Assembly: GCA_009697555.1 (NCBI GenBank)
Contig: WLQV01000035.1
Span: 1-8,157, forward strand
Direction: 5' to 3'
Origin: Actinomycetota bacterium
GTDB taxonomy: Bacteria > Actinomycetota > Actinomycetes > Nanopelagicales > Nanopelagicaceae
DNA length: 8,157 bases
Shown here piece by piece: positions 5,646 to 8,157 of this stretch. Each line of letters begins with the position of its first letter. Position 1 is the stretch's first letter. Below the pieces are notes generated by a model. The model saw only the letters and a program-made list of their open reading frames with translations, made no database searches and had not been told where the DNA came from. A program made the position numbers and the translations under genes.

Positions 5646-6661
5646 CCGAGTTATCGAAACATACGAGTCTGCGGGTTGGCGGCACCGCAGGTAAATTCGT
5701 AGAAGTCAGTAACGAAGCAGAAATTATTGCTGCGCTGCAAAGTGCGGGCAGCGATCCAGTCTTAATTCTCGGCGGTGGCACCAACCTCTTAATTAGTGAT
5801 GAGGGATTTGCCGGAACTGTTATTCACATTGCAAATTCCAATATTGCAAGCGAAGTCGATGCCTGCAGTGGGGCCACGCTAACAATTGGCGCTGGTCAGA
5901 ATTGGGATGAGTTAGTAGCAATTACTGTCGAACGCGGCTTTGCTGGCCTAGAAACATTGAGTGGAATTCCTGGCACAGTGGGTGCGGCACCCATTCAGAA
6001 CATTGGTGCATACGGCCACGAAGTGAGTGAATTTATTACGCAAGTGCGCACCTTTGATCGCCAAACTCAGCAGATCAAAACATTTACCAATAGCGAGTGT
6101 GACTTTAGCTATCGCCATTCTCACTTCAAAGATGCAGCAGGCAGATACATAGTTATTTCCGTTTCCTTCCAATTGCGCATGGGCGAGCAAACGACGCCGA
6201 TTCGATATGAAGAATTAGCAGTGCAACTCGGCGTGAAGGTGGGGGATAAGGTTTCATTAAAGGCCGCGCGTGATGCAGTTCTGGAAATTCGCGGACGTAA
6301 GGGAATGCTGATTAACCAATCGGATCCTGATTCATGGTCGGCTGGCTCTTTCTTTACCAATCCGATTGTCACGGCAGATGTGGCAGCAAAGTTGCCAGAA
6401 GGTGCACCGCGATGGCCACAAAGTGATGGTCGAGTAAAAGTTTCAGCAGCGTGGTTAATGGAACATGCCGGTGTTGAGAAAGGTCTACTGAGCAAAGGTG
6501 CAGGAATTTCCACAAAGCATGTATTGGCAATTACCAATCGCGGCAGTGCAACAGCGGCAGATCTCATCACCCTTGCGCAATTAGCACGTAATAAAGTGCG
6601 TGATACCTTCGGAATAACCCTGGAGCCAGAAGTGAATTTAGTTGGGGTTAGCCTTCAGTAA
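5642..6661 (+). CDS. murB: UDP-N-acetylenolpyruvoylglucosamine reductase MurB
   Basis: MurB performs the second committed step of peptidoglycan precursor synthesis: NADPH-dependent, FAD-linked reduction of UDP-GlcNAc-enolpyruvate to UDP-MurNAc in the cytoplasm. The 339-residue product begins TSLRVGGTA and has the FAD-binding [16 protein letters not shown] (41-56) and the [18 protein letters not shown] (108-125) segment. The catalytic Arg158 lies in FSYRHS, the proton donor Ser236 in AGSFFTNPI, and the C-terminal Glu330 in LEPEVNLVG. The retained Tyr-containing substrate loop and length make it a type I (E. coli-like) enzyme. It starts in a 4-bp overlap with hadB and is the last gene of the rpmG chain. 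Its final 14 bases overlap the end of the convergent aminotransferase gene, leaving no room for a separate terminator. Confidence 0.96.
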   Translation: MTELSKHTSLRVGGTAGKFVEVSNEAEIIAALQSAGSDPVLILGGGTNLLISDEGFAGTVIHIANSNIASEVDACSGATLTIGAGQNWDELVAITVERGFAGLETLSGIPGTVGAAPIQNIGAYGHEVSEFITQVRTFDRQTQQIKTFTNSECDFSYRHSHFKDAAGRYIVISVSFQLRMGEQTTPIRYEELAVQLGVKVGDKVSLKAARDAVLEIRGRKGMLINQSDPDSWSAGSFFTNPIVTADVAAKLPEGAPRWPQSDGRVKVSAAWLMEHAGVEKGLLSKGAGISTKHVLAITNRGSATAADLITLAQLARNKVRDTFGITLEPEVNLVGVSLQ

Positions 6662-7850
6662 TTAGCTTTTTAATTCGCGCAACACCTTCGACGATGTCCT
6701 CATCACTGGTTGCATAAGAAAAGCGCAAGTATCCCGATGGTCCAAATGCCTCACCTGGAACTGCAGCAACTTCCACTTCCTCCAAAATCAAGTTTGCTAA
6801 TTCTGCTGAAGTCTTTGGTGTTTTACCGCGAATAGTTTTTCCAAGTACTCCCTTTACAGATGGATATACATAGAAAGCACCTTGTGGAGTAGGGCATTCA
6901 AAGCCTGGAATCTCGTTGAGTAATTTCACAATGAGATCGCGGCGACGAGCAAATGCCTCTCCCATTTTATGAACTGCAGAGAGATCGCCATTGAGCGCTG
7001 CAATCGCGGCTCGCTGGGAAACATTCGAAACGTTGCTCGAGAGATGTGATTGGAGATTAGTCGCTGCCTTAATGACATCTTTAGGGCCGATCATCCAACC
7101 CACTCGCCAACCAGTCATTGCGTAAGTCTTTGCAACACCATTGAGAATGATTGTTGTATCTGCAAGTCCTGGCACTAATACGGGAAGACTTGGTGCTTTC
7201 GCGCCGTCGTAGAGCAAGTGCTCGTAAATTTCATCGGTGATAACCCAGATCTCATTCTTAAGTGCCCACTCGCCAATTGCTTTAACTTGCTCTGTTGAAT
7301 AGACCGAGCCAGTGGGATTGCTTGGTGAACAGAAAAGTAGCGCCTTAGTCTTTGGTGTGCGTGCCTTCTCTAACTGTTCAACAGTGACGAGATAGTTCTG
7401 AGTTTCATCGGCAAATACTTCAACTGATACTCCGCCAGCTAATTTGATGCACTCTGGATATGTGGTCCAGTAAGGAGCGGGAAGAATAACTTCATCACCA
7501 GGATTAATGATTGTCGCAAAAGATTCATAGACAGCTTGCTTGCCACCATTGGTAACAAGAACTTGGTCTGCCGTAATTTCATATTGTGAATCGCGCATCG
7601 TCTTCTTGACAATTGCATCGCGCAATTCCGGAAGACCAGGTGTTGGTGTGTAGCGATGATTAGCGACTTTGCCGGCAGCATCGATTGCAGCAGCCACGAT
7701 GTAATCAGGTGTTGGGAAATCTGGTTCACCTGCGCCGAAACCAATCACGGGACGCCCAGCAGCTTTGAGTGCTTTGGCTTTGCTATCTACTGCGAGTGTG
7801 GCCGATTCAGCGATACTTGCGATTCGGGTCGAAATCCGTGGCTTTGTCAT
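6648..7850 (-). CDS. aspC: Class I PLP aminotransferase, aspartate aminotransferase type (AspC, Thermus-like I-gamma)
   Basis: The 400-residue product has the fold-type I signature. Seen: [10 protein letters not shown] (39-48), [11 protein letters not shown] (67-77), PYWTTYPE (126-133) with Trp128 stacking on PLP, SPSNPTG with Asn178, TDEIYEHL with Asp206 and Tyr209, [13 protein letters not shown] with the Schiff-base Lys241 and Arg249, and LRFSYA with Arg376 for the substrate carboxylate. This matches I-gamma aspartate transaminases, which exchange aspartate/oxaloacetate with glutamate/2-oxoglutarate; related members also accept prephenate or alanine, so exact specificity is open. I chose the ATG at 7850 (MTKPRIS). 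A start at 7904 would add 18 poorly conserved residues. No clear Shine-Dalgarno is present. Its position between murB and tRNA-Trp-secE is typical of actinobacteria. Confidence 0.93.
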   Translation of the reverse strand: MTKPRISTRIASIAESATLAVDSKAKALKAAGRPVIGFGAGEPDFPTPDYIVAAAIDAAGKVANHRYTPTPGLPELRDAIVKKTMRDSQYEITADQVLVTNGGKQAVYESFATIINPGDEVILPAPYWTTYPECIKLAGGVSVEVFADETQNYLVTVEQLEKARTPKTKALLFCSPSNPTGSVYSTEQVKAIGEWALKNEIWVITDEIYEHLLYDGAKAPSLPVLVPGLADTTIILNGVAKTYAMTGWRVGWMIGPKDVIKAATNLQSHLSSNVSNVSQRAAIAALNGDLSAVHKMGEAFARRRDLIVKLLNEIPGFECPTPQGAFYVYPSVKGVLGKTIRGKTPKTSAELANLILEEVEVAAVPGEAFGPSGYLRFSYATSDEDIVEGVARIKKLITEG

Positions 7851-7907
7851 GGGGCAAGTCTGCCTTATGCGCGAAAGTGCGCAATTCGCTGCGGGCAAAT
7901 TCACCAG

Positions 7908-7938
7908 TTAGACCTAAGGCCCCTTCTGCGTCTAAAGT
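7908..7938 (+). promoter_or_regulatory. Candidate promoter for tRNA-Trp and secE
   Basis: TTAGAC (7908-7913) and TAAAGT (7933-7938, TAnnnT) are 19 bases apart, placing a start near 7945, some 35 bases before tRNA-Trp. The spacing is longer than ideal. The 130-bp gap 7851-7980 separates divergent genes and must hold promoters both ways; on the minus strand TACTTT (7934-7939) is an equally weak -10 candidate for the aminotransferase. A small ATGGC/GCCAT stem (7955-7970) lies between here and the tRNA. Confidence 0.28.
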
Positions 7939-7980
7939 ATGCGCCCTGACGATTATGGCTTCTTTGCCATGCCCGTCTGA

Positions 7981-8054
7981 AGGGCAGTAGCTCAACTGGC
8001 CAGAGTTCCGGTCTCCAAAACCGGCGGTTGGGGGTTCAAGTCCCTCCTGCCCTG
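7981..8054 (+). tRNA. tRNA-Trp (anticodon CCA)
   Basis: A 74-base cloverleaf has a perfect acceptor AGGGCAG (7981-7987) with CTGCCCT (8047-8053). The D arm is GCTC/GAGT, and the anticodon stem CCGGT/ACCGG surrounds CTCCAAA with CCA at 8015-8017. The T arm is GGGGG/CCCTC around TTCAAGT. The discriminator is G8054, and the 3' CCA is not encoded. It reads UGG. The order tRNA-Trp then secE-nusG is conserved in actinobacteria, which supports the identity of the next gene. Confidence 0.96.
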
Positions 8055-8110
8055 CAGAGATCGAAGAAGAAGAATGAAAAAGTACGTAACGATAGAAGAG
8101 GAGGCGCACG

Positions 8111-8157
8111 ATGGCTGATGTAATTCACGACGATGCAGAATCACCTGCCGCAAAACT
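8111..8157 (+). CDS. secE: Start of a gene, probably secE (preprotein translocase subunit), truncated by the window edge
   Basis: Only 15 codons are visible: MADVIHDDAESPAAK. They carry no diagnostic motif, but an acidic, Ala/Pro-containing N-terminal extension is usual for actinobacterial SecE, whose single membrane helix lies at the C-terminal end. The assignment rests on synteny: the gene immediately after tRNA-Trp in this neighbourhood is secE, followed by nusG. A strong AGGAGG (8099-8104) with a six-base spacer marks the start, the best Shine-Dalgarno in the window, as expected of a highly expressed housekeeping gene. It sits 56 bases after the tRNA, so it is probably on the same transcript. 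Confidence 0.72.
   Translation, partial: MADVIHDDAESPAAK

Noticed and set aside
6121..6570. Minus-strand open frame of 149 codons inside murB
   Set aside because: It is a shadow of murB in an opposing frame, with composition unlike a folded protein; murB is certain on the other strand.
7851..7904. 18-codon N-terminal extension of the aminotransferase
   Set aside because: The family normally starts close to the MTKPRIS methionine, and the extension lies in the divergent promoter region.
7807..8109. Minus-strand open frame of 100 codons covering tRNA-Trp
   Set aside because: It reads through the antisense of tRNA-Trp and gives the well-known spurious GLEPPTAGFGDR peptide; it also overlaps the aminotransferase start and has no protein-like features.
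8074..8118. Short 14-codon frame (MKKYVTIEEE...) overlapping the secE start
   Set aside because: It could be a leader peptide, but its only upstream purines are a generic AGAAGAAG and it mostly translates the secE Shine-Dalgarno region; chance is more likely.
1..8157. CRISPR arrays, insertion sequences, attachment sites or phage genes
   Set aside because: No regularly spaced repeats, transposase motifs, duplicated tRNA ends or phage-like proteins were seen; the tRNA genes are not flanked by integrase genes within the window.

Overview
The window looks like a chromosomal segment of a streamlined, moderate-GC actinobacterium. By inference it resembles the planktonic freshwater acI lineage (Ca. 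Planktophila/Nanopelagicus type). The main evidence is gene order: tRNA-Thr, tRNA-Met, rpmG, two MaoC-type dehydratase genes (hadA/hadB-like), murB, an aspartate-type aminotransferase on the other strand, then tRNA-Trp and the start of the gene expected to be secE. This is a familiar actinobacterial housekeeping arrangement (rpmG-hadA-hadB-...-tRNA-Trp-secE-nusG in mycobacteria; rpmG-MaoC-MaoC-murB in streptomycetes). Packing is extremely tight, with 1-bp and 4-bp start/stop overlaps at five junctions and near-touching or overlapping convergent gene ends. No stretch over 300 bases lacks a gene.

Left part (2-1716, + strand): the 3' two thirds of an IlvD/EDD-family sugar-acid dehydratase, overlapped by 1 bp by an RraA-like/HMG-aldolase-family gene. 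Together they could convert an aldonic acid to a 2-keto-3-deoxy acid and split it to pyruvate plus an aldehyde (inference).

Middle part (1720-4341, - strand): a three-gene unit read right to left. It encodes a small four-helix membrane protein, an APH-fold small-molecule kinase resembling methylthioribose kinase in its N-lobe, and a clearly divergent enolase paralogue. The paralogue keeps most of the catalytic frame but has Asp in place of the conserved Glu168, and Ala in place of the conserved active-site His before the phosphate-binding Arg-Ser. This cassette is the least explained and most interesting content. Its stop codon lies 3 bases from the end of the left operon.

Right part (4342-8157): a divergent promoter region leads into two tRNA genes, then a perfect 12-bp hairpin. 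Next comes the fully overlapping chain rpmG-hadA-hadB-murB, which links translation, a hydratase module and peptidoglycan synthesis. murB overlaps the tail of the convergent aminotransferase gene by 14 bp. A 130-bp divergent spacer precedes tRNA-Trp, and the window ends 15 codons into the putative secE, which has a strong Shine-Dalgarno sequence.
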